From Tupaia tana (taxonomy: Eukaryota > Chordata > Mammalia > Scandentia > Tupaiidae): a stretch of 64,000 nt of DNA. Position 1 is the first letter of the stretch; each line of letters starts with the position of its first letter. Positions 38,416 to 53,300 of this stretch are shown piece after piece. Below the pieces are notes generated by a model that was not told where the DNA came from, did no database searches, and worked only from the letters and a program-made list of their open reading frames with translations. The position numbers and the translations under genes were made by a program. Location of the stretch: positions 92,762,975 through 92,826,974 of the forward strand of contig JAKSZU010000002.1 in NCBI GenBank assembly GCA_026018925.1, given 5' to 3'.

Positions 38416-38728
38416 TTTTATTTATTTATTTTTTTTTATTTATTTTTTTTTATTTTATTTTATTTTATTTTTATTTATTTATTTTTGTATATACTTTCAA
38501 TCATATTGTTTGTCTTACAATGAGACCATTTTGATATGTGAACATTTCTCCCCAGACCCGTTGATCGAAATATCTTCAGCAGATAACACCACACCTCCCC
38601 AACCCGTCAATGCTCTACCTCTGTATCCCTTCTCTAAATGTCTTTCGTTGGGCCCCACTCCTCCACATACACCTCATCTGACATTCACACCCATCTCTTG
38701 TGTTTGTTCAACTGTTAGTCAATCAGTT

Positions 38729-39918
38729 TCAGACATAGAAAGCAGACAAACGGTATATGTTAAGTGGGGACATACAATGTCTCTCCTTCATAATCTGGCT
38801 TGCCTCACTCAGCAGTACATCTTCCATATTCTTCCACTTTCTGTCAAAAGCCAGGGCTCTGTTGGTTTTTATGGCTGAGTAGTATTCCATAGAGTATATG
38901 AGCCACAGTTTTTCAATCCATTCCTCCATACGGGGACATCTGGGTTGGTTCCAAGACTTAGCAATTGTGAATAGTGCCGCAATAAACATCGATGTGCAAG
39001 CACTTTTCCAATGAAGAATTCTTCTGTCCTTTGGGTAGATACCGAGGAGTGGGATCTCTGGATCATATGGCAGATCTATCTGTAGATTTTTGAGGAATCT
39101 CCAAATTATTCTCCACAGTGGTTGGACCAATCTACATTCCCACCAGCAGTGTAAAAGAGTTCCCCTTTCACCACACCCCCGCCAACACTTATCATTTTTT
39201 GTTTTTTTAATATTAGACAATCTGACTGGGGTTAGGTGGTACCTCATTGTTGTTTTTATCTGCATTTCCCTTACGATGAGGGAGGTTGAACATTTTTTCA
39301 TATGCCTTTTGGCCATTCGTATGTCATCTTTAGAGAGTGTTTTCTTCATCTCCTTCTCCCATCTTTTAATAGGGTTGATCATCTTTTTTCCAAACACCTT
39401 TTTTAGTTCCTTATGTATTCTGGTTATCAGTCCCTTATCTGATGCAACATTTACAAAAATATTTTCCCATTCTGAGGGCTGTCGATTCACACTAACTACT
39501 GTGTCTTTGGCCATGCAGAAACTTCTTAGTCTGATGTAATCCCACTTGTCTATTTTGTGGACGATGGACTCTGCTTTGAGTGTCTTCTTTAGGAAGTCTT
39601 TCCCTACACCAATGTCTCCCAGAGTTTCCCCAGCATTCTCCAGGAGCAGCTTTATAGTTTGAGGTCTTAGATTTAGATCCTTGATCCACCTTGACTTGAT
39701 TCTTGTCAAAGGAGAGAGGTAGGGGTTCAGATTCATCTTTCTGCAAGTGGAAGTCCAGTTTCTCCAGCACCACTTGCTGAAGAGGCTTTCATTTTCCCAC
39801 TGGATTGACTGGTACCCCTTGTCAAAGATCAGTTGACTGTATGTTTGGGCACTTATTTCTGGGGACTCTATTCTGTTCCATTGGTCCACATGTCTGTTTC
39901 TGTGCCAATACCATGCTG
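38729..39918 (-). pseudogene. L1 ORF2 fragment, C-terminal part
   Basis: Open frame covering about the last 395 residues of L1 ORF2p; the first ATG in it is at 39889. It includes the region after the reverse transcriptase and the Cys/His-rich C-terminal motif CWRGCGERGTLLHCWWEC. It ends at a natural stop at 38729. Endonuclease and reverse-transcriptase catalytic parts are missing because of the twin-primed junction at about 39919, so it is dead as an enzyme. No frameshift is seen inside the fragment, so the insertion is not ancient. Confidence 0.88.
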
Positions 39919-40887
39919 TCCCTTGTTAACACCTAGCTCTCCTTCTGCCCCCAGACCATCCGGGACTGCCAGAAGGCAATAGGCGCTCCTGCAAGCCTCT
40001 GGCTGGCAAGGGACACTGAGGGAGGGTCACCTCTGACCCCCACCTCACTTCCAGACCCTCAGGCCCCAGACTCCACCTTCTAGGTAGGTAGCCAGGATTT
40101 CCTTGAGGCGGTTTTTTTTCTCTCTTGAAACCCCTGCATTCCCTTGTTAACACCTAGCTCTCCTTCTGCCCCCAGACCATCCGGGACTGCCAGAAGGCAA
40201 TAGGCGCTCCTGCAAGCCTCTGGCCGGCAAGGGACACTGAGGGAGGGTCACCTCTGACCCCCACCTCACTTCCAGACCCCCAGGCCCCAGACTCCACCTT
40301 CTAGGTAGGTAGCCAGGATTTCCTTGAGGCGGTTTTTTTTCTCTCTTGAAACCCCTGCATTCCCTTGTTAACACCTAGCTCTCCTTCTGCCCCCAGACCA
40401 TCCGGGACTGCCAGAAGGCAATAGGCGCTCCTGCAAGCCTCTGGCCGGCAAGGGACACTGAGGGAGGGTCACCTCTGACCCCCACCTCACTTCCAGACCC
40501 CCAGGCCCCAGACTCCACCTTCTAGGTAGGTAGCCAGGATTTCCTTGAGGCGGTTTTTTTTCTCTCTTGAAACCCCTGCATTCCCTTGTTAACACCTAGC
40601 TCTCCTTCTGCCCCCAGACCATCCGGGACTGCCAGAAGGCAATAGGCACTCCTGCAAGCCTCTGGCCGGCAAGGGACACTGAGGGAGGGTCACCTCTGAC
40701 CCCCACCTCACTTCCAGACCCCCAGGCCCCAGACTCCACCTTCTAGGTAGGTAGCCAGGATTTCCTTGAGGCGGTTTTTTTTCTCTCTTGAAACCCCTGC
40801 ATTCCCTTGTTAACACCTAGCTCTCCTTCTGCCCCCAGACCATCCGGGACTGCCAGAAGGCAATAGGCGCTCCTGCAAGCCTCTGGC
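39919..40887 (+). promoter_or_regulatory. L1 5' UTR monomers, 221 bp x about 4.4
   Basis: The landmark ACCATCCGGGACTGCC starts at 39955, 40176, 40397, 40618 and 40839, spacing exactly 221 bp. Copies are almost identical. The fifth monomer breaks off at GCCTCTGGC, where the non-repeated leader starts. By analogy with monomeric L1 promoters elsewhere this is the internal promoter of this L1 family. It is homologous to the orphan block at 26151-27112 and unlike the 158-bp monomers of the L1 at 55389. The same short ORF of 75 codons repeats once per monomer on the minus strand and is an artefact. Confidence 0.82.
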
Positions 40888-41228
40888 TTTTTCTTTATTT
40901 TTCTGTGTTGTCTTTCCTTTAGTTGCATATTGTCCTCTCCTCCTTATTTTTTAATGTGCCAGACAGACTAGACAGGTCCAGAATCATATATCTGAAATTT
41001 CCTAGGAAGGTAAGTGTCTCTGGGATTCTCCCTAGTACTGATCCCCTTTGAAAAAGGAGATACTGCTTGTTAGACCCTTCTGTAGAGTTCCGCTCCTGAA
41101 AACACATTGGTAAAAACAACAGAAGAGAGACTTCAACAAACAGCTATTCCCATCAAAAAGGAAAGACTCTTACTTCTCGGGGGACAAAAGTTCTCCCAAG
41201 AGGTCTTTAAAAGGGAAGTAATCTTCCA
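40888..41228 (+). other. L1 5' leader between monomers and ORF1
   Basis: About 340 bp of single-copy leader of the inverted L1 piece, A/T-rich, with a Pu-rich stretch before the ORF1 start. It has no similarity by eye to the leaders of the HAL1-like element or of the L1 at 55389. No other feature is seen. Confidence 0.6.
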
Positions 41229-41565
41229 ATGGCTAAAAGTAGAAAAAGAGCCCCAGGTCTGAATAAACAAGAAAATATGTCTCCAACAAAGGAAAATGCC
41301 CCTCCATGTCTCGTAAATATGGAGGAAGTTACCAAAATGACAGACACAGAATTTCGAAAATTCATGGTGACCAAATTCTGTGAATTGGAAAAAAAAAGAG
41401 ACAACGAACTACAGGAAATTAGGAAGTCCTTCCAGGATATGAAAGAAGAAATGGATACTCTGAGAAAGAATCAGGTGGAACTATTAGAGATAAAGTCTAT
41501 AATACAAGAAATCAAAAACTCTCTGGAAAGTATTAAGAGCCGATTAGACCATGCTGAAGATCGAA
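41229..41565 (+). pseudogene. L1 ORF1 fragment, N-terminal part
   Basis: Starts at ATG 41229 and codes for about 112 residues of L1 ORF1p: the basic N-terminus and the first part of the coiled coil, with KSIIQEIKNSLESIKSRLDH near its end. Translation runs into satellite DNA after GACCATGCTGAAGATCGAAA and would stop at about 41627. The RNA-recognition and C-terminal domains are absent. The sequence differs from the two intact ORF1s in the window, mainly at the N-terminus, so it belongs to another L1 family. Confidence 0.85.
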
Positions 41566-44500
41566 ACACCTCATTTTTGACCACAGTACAAAACTCTGTA
41601 AACCTGAGCACGGAAATGTCACACTAGGCACACCCAACTAACACCCACAACTGAAAGGTACCTAGAGAAAAATCATAGAGACCCACCATTGTAAGTACTG
41701 CTGCTTAGTGCACCCTGAACTTTAAGCAAGAATTAAGCCACAAGGACACATATCACACCTCATTTTTAACACGGTACTAAACTCTGTATCCCTGAGCACA
41801 AAACTCTGACACTACGAAAACCCAACTATCACCAAAAACGGAAAGGTACCTTGAGAAATATTCATAGAGACCCACCATTGACAGTAATGCTGTTTAGTGC
41901 AAACTGAAATTTAAGCCAGAATTTAGCCTCAAGGACCGATATCTCACCTCATTGTGAGCACAGCATAAAATTCTGTACACCTGAGTACAAAACTGTGACT
42001 ATAGCCACACACATATAACACTCACATCTGAAAGGTCCCTTGAGAAATCTTCATAGAGACCCACCATTGACAGTGGTGCTTTATATTGCACACTGAACTT
42101 TAAGCCAGAATTAAGCATCAAAATCCTGTATGTCACCACACTGTGACCACAGCACTAAAATCTGTAAACATGAGCAAAAAACTGTGACACTCCAAACACT
42201 GACATAAAAAGCACAACAGAAAGGTACCTTGAGAAAAATTCAGAGAGACCCCCATTGAAAGTATTGCTGTTTAGTGCACACTGAACTTTAAGAAAGAATT
42301 AAGCCTCAAGGACCCATATCACACATCATTTTGACCACAGTACAAAACTCTGTATAGGTGAGCATGAAAATATCACTCTAGAGACACCCAACTAACACCC
42401 ACAACTGAAAGGTACCATGAGAAAAATTCAGAGAGACCCACCAAAGAAAGTAATGCTGTTTACTACATTTTAAGCCAGTATTAAGCCACAAGGACCCATA
42501 TCACACCTCATTTTTACCACAGTACTAAATTCTGTAAACCTGAGCACGAAATTTTCACACTAGGAACATCCAACTAACACCCACATCTGAAAGGTACCTT
42601 GAGAAAAATTCATAGAGACCCCATTGAAAGTAATGCTGTTTAGTGCACACTGAACTGAAAGACACAATTAAGCCTCAAGGACCCATATCATACCACATTT
42701 TTACCAAGGTACAAAATTCTGTATCGCTGAGCAAAAAACTGTGACAATAAGCAAACACAACTAAAACCCACAACTGAAAAGTACCTTGAGATAAATTCAT
42801 AGAGACACACCAGTGAAAGCAATGCTGTATAGTACACTGAATTTTAAGCCCGAATTAAGCCTCAAGGACCCATATCACACCTCAATTTGAGCACACTACA
42901 AAACTCAATAAACCTGAGCACGAAACTGTCCCACTAGGCACACCCAACTAACACCAACAACTAAAAGGAACCTTGTTAAAAATTCATAGAGACCCACTTG
43001 AAAGTAATGCTTTTTAGTGCACACTGAACTTGAAACCAGAATTAAGCCTCAAGGACCCATATCACACCTCATTTTTATCACTGTACAAAACTGTATCCCT
43101 GAGGAAAAAACTGTGACACTAGGAAAACCCAACTAACACACACAACTGAAATGTACCTTGAGAAAAATTCATAGAGACCCACCATTGACAGTAATGCTGT
43201 TTAGTGCACACTGAAATTTAAGCCTGAATTAAGCATCAAGGACCCATATCACTCCTCATTTTGACCACAGTACAAAACTCTATATTCCTGAGCACAAAAC
43301 TGTGACAATAAGCAAACCCAACTAAAACCCACAATTAAAAAGTACCTTGAGAAAAATTCATAGAGACCCACCATTGACAGTAATGCTGTTTAGTGCACAC
43401 TGAAATTTAAGCCAGAATTAAGCCTCAATGACCCATATCACACCTCATTTTTTACCAAAGTACAAAACTCTGTAAACCTGAGCACGGAAATGTCACACTA
43501 GTCCCACGTAACTAACACCTACAACTGAAAGGTACCTTGAGAAAAATTCATAGAGAACCACCATAGAAAGTAAAGCTGTTTAGTGCACACTGAACTGGAA
43601 GCCAGAATTAAGCCAAAGGGAACCATATCACACCTCACTTTTAACAAGATACTAAACTCTGTATCCCTGTGCAAAAAACTGTGACACAAGGAAAACCCAA
43701 CTATCACCCACAACTGAAAAGTATCTTGAGAAAAATTCATAGAGAACAACCATCGACAGAAATGCTGTATAGTGCACACTGAACTTTAAGCAAGAATTCA
43801 GCCTCAAGGTCCCATATCACACCTCATTTTGACCACACCAGAAAACTCTGTAAACCTGAGCACGAAACTGTCACACTAGGCACACCCAACTAACACCCAC
43901 AACTGAAAGGTACCTAGAGAAAAATCATAGAGACCCACCATTGTAAGTACTGCAGAATTAAGCCACAAGGACCCATATCACACCTCATTTTTAACACGGT
44001 ACTAAACTCTGTATCCCTGAGCACAAAATTCTGACACTACGAAAACCCAACTATCACCCAAAACGGAAAGGTACCTTGAGAAATATTCATAGAGACCCAC
44101 CATTGACAGTAATGTTGTTTAGTGCACACTGAAATTTAAGCCAGAATTTAGCCTCAAGGACCGATATTTCACCTCATTGTGAGCACAGCATAAAACTCTG
44201 TACACCTGAGTACAAAACTGTGACTATAGGCACACACATATAACACTCACATCTGAAAGGTCCCTTGAGAAAACTTCATAGAGACCCACCGTTGACAGTG
44301 GTGCTTTTTATTGCACACTGAACTTTAAGCCAGAATTAAGCATCAAAATCCTGTATGTCACCACACTGTGACCACAGCACTAAAATCTGTAAACATGAGC
44401 ACAAAACTGTGACACTCCAAACACTGACATAAAAAGCACAACAGAAAGGTACCTTGAGAAAAATTCAGAGAGACTCCCATTGAAAGTATTGCTGTTTAGT

Positions 44501-45301
44501 GCAAACTTAACTTTAAGAAAGAATTAAGCCTCAAGGAACCATATCATACCTCATTTTGACCACGGTGCAAAACTCTGTATTCGTGAGCATGAAAATATCA
44601 CTCAAGAGACACCCAACTAACACCCACAACTGAAAGGTACCATGAGAAAAATTCAGAGAGGCCCACCAAAGATAGTAATGCTATTTACTGCACTTTAAGC
44701 CAGTATTAAGCCACAAGGACCCATATCACACCTCATTTTTACCACAGTACTAAACTCTGTAAACCTGAGCATGAAATTGTCACACTAGCAACACCGAACT
44801 AACACCCACAACTGAAAGGTACCTTGAGAAAAATTCATAGAGACCCCTTTGAAAGTAATGCTGTTTAGTGCACACTGAACTTAAAGACACAATTAAGCCT
44901 CAAGGACCCATATCACACCTCATTTTGACCACGGTACAAAACTCTATATCCCTGAGCAAAAACTGTGACAATAAGCAAACACAACTAAAACCCACAACTG
45001 AAAAGTACCTTGAGATAAATTCATAGAGACACACCAGTGAAAGCAATGCTGTTTAGTACACACTGAATTTTAAGCCACAATTAAGCCTCAAGGACCCATA
45101 TCACACCTCATTTTGAGCACACTACAAAACTCTGTAAACCTGAGCACGAAACTGTCCCACTAGGCACACCCAACTAACACCGACAAATAAAAGGAACCTT
45201 GAGAAAAATTCATAGAGACCCCCTTGAAAGTAAAGCTGTTTAGTGCACACTGAAATTTAAGCCTGAATTAAGCCTCAAGGACCCATATCACACCTCATTT
45301 T
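41566..45301. repeat. 189-bp satellite array, right family (segment 3)
   Basis: About 20 monomers. The GTGGTGCTTT monomer occurs at 42073 and 44298, offset 2225 bp (about 12 monomers with small indels). Near 43950 a monomer has lost about 40 bp (GTAAGTACTGCAGAATTAAGCC joins the middle of the monomer). Confidence 0.95.
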
Positions 45302-45563
45302 TTTTTGGGGGGGGGAGAGGTTTTTCGCTATAAGGCGCGTGCGCTCGCCAGACAGACAGAGAGAGACATAGAGACAGAAAGCGAGAAACCCCCCCCCCCA
45401 GGGGGATGGTCACGCCGCAATCCCTTTACCTCCATTCTCCTCTCCCTTGGGCACGCACGCACACGCGCCCGGCGTGAGTAGTAAGCCACCGGGTCCGAGA
45501 CGCGAACCGCGGTCGACTACGTGGGAGTCCAGCGACATAGCCATTACGCTAACTGCTGGTTCC
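45302..45563 (-). mobile_element. Young tRNA-derived SINE
   Basis: About 262 bp flanked by CACCTCATTTT at 45291-45301 and 45564-45574. On the minus strand the head is tRNA-like, with an A-box-like TAGCGTAATGGCT and a B-box-like GGTTCGCGTCT (RNA polymerase III type 2 promoter). It is followed by a body with CACACGCGCCCGG-type sequence, GAGAGG-rich and GACAGA-rich tracts, a C/G homopolymer run and a short A-rich end (T-run at 45300). Many CpGs survive, which marks it as young. The parent tRNA is not certain; the D-arm/anticodon-stem order resembles tRNA-Arg. An older relative lies at about 63055-63315. Confidence 0.85.
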
Positions 45564-47391
<1,828 letters not shown>

Positions 47392-47394
47392 CAT

Positions 47395-50300
47395 AGTATC
47401 TTGAGAAAAATTCATAGAGACCCCATTGAAAGTAATGCTGTTTAGTGCACACTGCACTGAAAGACAGAATTAAGCCTCAAGGACCCATATCACACCTCAT
47501 TTTTACCACTGTACAAAACTCTGTATCCCTGAGCAAAAAACTGTGACAATAAGCAAACACAACTAAAACTCATAACTGAAAAGTACCTTGAGAAAAATTC
47601 ATAGAGACACACCAGTGAAAGCAATGCTGTTTAGTACACACTGAATTTTAAGCCAGAATAAAGCCTCAAGGACCCATATCACACCTCATTTTGAGCACAC
47701 TCCAAAACTCTGTAAACTTGAGCACGAAACTGTCCCAATAGGCACACCCGGCTAACACCCACAACTAAAAGGAACCTTGAGAAAAATTCATAGAGACCCC
47801 CTTGAAAGTAATGCTGTTTAGTGCACACTAAACTGGAAACCAGAATTAAGCCTCAAGGAACCATATCACACCTCATTTTTACCACTATACAAAACTGTAT
47901 CCCTGAGGAATAAACAGTGACACTAGGAAAACCCAACTAACACCCACAACTGAAAGGTACCTTGAGAAAAATTCATAGAGACCCAACATAGACAGTAATG
48001 CTGTTTAGTGCACACTGAAAGTTAAGCCAGAATTAAGCCTCAAGGACCCATATCACACCTCATTTTGACCACTGTACAAAACTCTGTATTCCTGAGCACA
48101 AAACTTTGACACTAGGAAAACCTAATTAACACCCACAACTGAAAGGTACCTTGAGAAAAATTCATAGAGACCCACCATTGACAGTAATGCTGTTTAGTAC
48201 ACACTGAAATTTAAGCAAGAATTAAGCCTCAAGGACCCATATCACATCTCATTTTTGACCACAGTACAAAACTCTGTAAACCTGAGCACAGAAATGTCAC
48301 ACTAGGCCCACCTAACTAACACCTACAATTGAAAGGTACCTTGAGAAAAATTCATAGAGACCCACCATAGAAAGTAAAGCTGTTTAGTGCACACTGAACT
48401 GTAAGCCAGAATTAAGCCAAAGGGACCCATATCACAACTCACTTTTAACAAGATACTAAACTCTGTATCCCTGTGCAAAAAACTGTGACACTAGGAAAAC
48501 ACAACTATCACCCACAACTGAAAAGTATCTTTGGAAAAATTCATAGAGAACAACCATCGACAGTAATGCTGTTTAGTGCACACTGAACTTTAAGCCAGAA
48601 TTAAGCCTCAAGGACCCATATCGCACCTCATTTTGACTACACCACAAAACTCTGTAAACCTGAGCACGAAACTGTCACACTAGGCACACCCAACAAATAC
48701 CCACAACTGAAAGGTACCTAGAGAAAAATCATAGAGACCCACCATTGTAAGTACTGCTGCTTAGTGCACCCTGAAATTTAAGCCAGCATTAAGCCACAAG
48801 GACCCATATCACACCTCATTTTAAACACGGTACTAAACTCTGTATTCCTGAGCACAAACTCTGACACTACGAAAACCCAACTATCACCCAAAATGGAAAG
48901 GTACCTTGAGAAATATTCATAGAGACCCACCATTGACAGTAATGCTGTTTAGTGCACACTGAAATTTAAGCCAGAATTTAGCCTCAAGGACCGATATCTC
49001 ACCTCATTGTGAGCACAGCATAAAACTCTGTACACCTGAGTACAAAACTGTGACTATAGGCACACACATATAACACTCACATCTGAAAGGTCCCTTGAGA
49101 AAACTTCGTAGCGACCCACCATTGACAGTGGTGCTTTTTATAGCACACTGAACTTTAAGCCAGAATTAAGCATCAAAATCCTGTATGTCACCACACTGTG
49201 ACCACAGCACTAAAATCTGTAAACATGAGCACAAAACTGTGACACTCCAAACACTGACATAAAAAGCACACCAGAAAGGTACCTTGAGAAAAATCCAGAG
49301 AGGCCGCCATTGAAAGTATTGCTGTTTAGTGCACACTGAACTTTAAGAAAGAATTAAGCCTCAAGGACCCATATCACAACTCATTTTGACCACAGTACAA
49401 AACTCCGTATTCGTGAGCATGAAAAATATGACTTCAGAGACACCCAACTAACTTCCACAACTGAAAGGTACCTTGAGAAAAATTCATAGAGACCCCATTG
49501 AAAGTAATGCTGTTTAGTGCACACTGAAATAAAGACAGAATTAAGCCTCAAGGACCCATATCAAACCTCATTTTTACCTCTGTACAAAACTCTGTATTCC
49601 TGTGCAAAAAACTGTGTCAATAAGCAAACACAACTATAACCCAGAACTGAAAAGTACCTTGAGATAAATTCATAGAGACACACCAGTGAAAGCAATGCTG
49701 ATTAGTACACACTGAATTTTAAGCCAGAATTAAGGCTCAAGGACCCATATCACACCTCATTTTGAGCACACTACAAAACTCTGTAAACCTTTGCACTAAA
49801 CTGTCCCACTAGGCACACCCAAATAACACCCACAACTAAAAGGAACCTTGAGAAAAATTCATAGACACCCCCTTGAAAGTAATGCTGTTTAGTGCACACT
49901 GAACTTGAAACCAGAATTAAGCCTCAAGGACCCATATCACACCTCATTTTTACCACTGTACAAAACTGTATCCCTGAGGAAAAAAACTGTGACACTAGGC
50001 ACACACAACTAACACCCACAACTGAAAGGTACCTTGAGAAAAATTCATAGAGACCCACCATTGACAGTAATGCTGTTTAGTGCACACTGAAAGTTAAGCC
50101 AGAATTAAGCCTCAAGGACCCATATCACACCTTATTTTGACCACTGTACAAAACTCTGTATTCCTGAGCACAAAACTTTGACACTAGGAAAACCCAACTA
50201 ACACCCACACCTGAAAGGTACCTTGAGAAAAATTCATAGAGACCCACCATTGACAGTAATGCTGTTTAGTGCACACTGAAATTTAAGCAAGAATTAAGCC

Positions 50301-53300
50301 TCAAGGACCCATATCACACCTCATTTTTGACCACAGTACAAAACTCTGTAAACCTGCGCACGGAAATGTCACACTAGGCCCACCTAACTAACACCTACAA
50401 TTGAAAGGTACCTTGAGAAATATTCATAGAGACGCACCATACAAAGTAAAGCTGTTTAGTGCACACTGAACTGTAAGCCAGAATTAAGCCAAAGGGACCC
50501 ATGTCACAACTCACTTTTAACAAGATACTAAACTCTGTATCCCTGTGCAAAAAACTGTGACACTAGGAAAACCCAACTATCTCCCACAACTGAAAAGTAT
50601 CTTGAGAAAAATTCACAGAGAACAACCATCGACAGTAATGCTGTTTAGTTCACACTGAACTTTAAGCCAGAATTAAGCCTCAAGGACCCATATCACACCT
50701 CATTTGGACCACAACACAAAACTCTGTAAACCTGAGCACGAAATTGTCACACTAGGCACACCCAACTAACACCCACAACTGAAAGGTTCCTAGAGAAAAA
50801 TCATAGAGACCCACCATTGTAAGTACTGCTGCTTAGTGGACCCTGAACTTTAAGCCAGAATTAAGCCACAAGTACCCATATCACACCTCATTTTTAACAC
50901 GGTACTAAACTCTGTATCCCTTAGCACAAAACTCTGACACTACGAAAACCCAACTATCACCCAAAACGGAAAGGTACCTTGAGAAATATTCATAGAGACC
51001 CACCATTGACAGTAATGCTGTTTAATGCACACTGAAATTTAAGCCAGAATTTAGCCTCAAGGACCGATATCTCACCTCATTGTGAGCACAGCATAAAACT
51101 CTGTACACCCGAGTACAAAACTGTGACTACAGGCACACACATATAACACTCACATCTGAAAGGTCCCTTGAGAAATCTTCATAGAGACCGACCATTGACA
51201 GTGGTGCTTTTTATTGCACACTGAACTTTAAGCCAGAATTAAGCATCAAAATCCTGTATGTCACCACACTGTGACCACAGCACTAAAATCTGTAAACATG
51301 AGCACAAAACTGTGACACTCCAAACACTGACATAAAAAGCACAACAGAAAGGTACCTTGAGAAATATTCAGAGAGACCCCCATTGAAAGTATTGCTGTTT
51401 AGTGCACACTGAACTTTAAGAAAGAATTAAGAATCAAAGACCCATATCACACCTCATTTTGACCACAGTACAAAACTCTGTATACGTGAGCACGAAAATA
51501 TCACTCTAGAGACACCCAACTAACACACACAACTGAAAGGTACCATGAGAAAAATTCAGAGAGACCCACCAAAGAAAGTAATGCTGTTTACTGCACTTTA
51601 AGCCAGTATTAAGCCACAAGGACACATATCACACGTCATTTTTACCACAGTACTAAACTCTGTAAACCTGAGCACGAAATTGTCACACTAGGAACACCCA
51701 ACTAACACCCGCAACTGAAAGGTACCTTGAGAAAAATACATAGACCCCATTGAAAGTAATGCTGTTTAGTGCACACTTAACTGAAAGACAGAATTAAGCC
51801 TCAAGGACCCATATCACACCTCATTTTTACCACTGTACAAAACTCTGTATACCTGAGCAAAAAACTGTGACAATAAGCAAACACAACTAAAACCCACAAC
51901 TGAAAAGTACCTTGAGATAAATTCATAGAGACACACCAGTGAAAGCAATGCTGTTTAGTACACACTGAATTTTAAGCCAGAATTAAGCCTCAGGGACCCA
52001 TATCACACCTCATTTTGAGCACACTACAAAACTCTGTAAACCTGAGCACGAAACTGTCCCACTAGGCACACCCAACTAACACCCACAACTAAAAAGAACC
52101 TTGAGAAAAATTCATAGAGACCCCCTTGAAAGTAATGCTGTTTAGTGCACACTAAACTTGAAACCAGAATTAAGCCTCAAGGACCCATATCACACCTCAT
52201 TTTTACCACTGTACAAAACTATATCCCTGAGGAAAAAAACTGTGACACTAGGAAAACCCAACTAACACCCACAAATGAACGGTACCTTGAGAAAAATTCA
52301 TAGAGACCCACCATTGACAGTAATGCTGTTTAGTGCACATTGAAATTTAAGACCGAATTAAGCCTCAAGGACCCATATCACACCTCATTTTGACCACTGT
52401 ACAAAACTCTGTATTCCTGAGCACAAAACTGTGACAATAAGCAAACCCAACTAAAACCAACAATTGAAAAGTACCTTGAGAAAAGTTCATAGAGACCCAC
52501 CATTGACAGTAATGCTGTTTAGTACACAATGAAATTTAAGCTAGAATTAAGCCTCAAGGACCCATATCACACCTCATTTTTGACCACAGTTCAAAACTCT
52601 GTAAACTGGAGCACAGAAATGTCAAACTAGGCCCCCAAACTAACACCTACAACTGAAAGGTACCTTGAGAAAAATTCATAGAGACACACCTTAGAAAGAA
52701 AAGCTGTTTAGTGCACACTGAACTGTAAGCCAGAATTAAGCCAAAGGGACCCATATCACACCTCACTTTTAACAAGATACTAAACTCTGTATCGCTGTGC
52801 AAAAATCTGTGACACTAGGAAAACCCAACTATCACCCACAACTGAAAAGTATCTTGAGAAAAATTCATAGAGAACAACCATCGACAGTAATGCTGTTTAG
52901 TGCACACTGAACTTTAAGCCAGAATTAAGCCTCAAGGACCCATATCACACCTCATTTTGACCACACCACAAAACTCTGTAAACCTGAGCATGAAACTGTC
53001 ACACTAGGCACACCCAACAAACACCCACAACTGAAAGGTACCTAGAGAAAAATCATAGAGACCCACCATTGTAAGTAGTGCTGCTTAGTGCACCCTGAAC
53101 TTTAAGCCAGAATTCAGCCACAAGGACCCATATCACACCTCATTTTTAACACGGTACTAAACTCTGTATCCTTGAGCACAAAACTGTGACACTACGAAAA
53201 CCCAACTATCACCCAAAACGGAACGGTACCTTGAGAAATATTCATAGAGACCCACCATTGACAGTAATGCTGTTTAGTGCAAACTGAAATTTAAGCCAGA

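Larger units (their letters stand above)
38416..41565 (-). mobile_element. L1 insertion with 5' inversion (twin priming)
   Basis: Flanked by a 13-bp duplication, ACACCTCATTTTT, at 38403-38415 and 41566-41578. The left part (38416-39918) is minus strand: a T-rich tail, 3' UTR and the ORF2 C-terminal region. At about 39919 (CCATGCTGT then CCCTTGTTAAC) it switches to plus strand: 5' UTR monomers, leader and the first 112 codons of ORF1. An inverted 5' part whose outer RNA 5' end abuts the 3' part, with the middle of the element missing, is the signature of twin priming during L1 reverse transcription. The second cDNA apparently ran through several 5' UTR monomers. Most of ORF1 and the N-terminal two thirds of ORF2 are absent. 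Confidence 0.88.

Noticed and set aside
39926-40816. Four identical 75-codon ORFs in tandem
   Set aside because: One per 221-bp L1 promoter monomer, on the opposite strand to the promoter; a repetition artefact.
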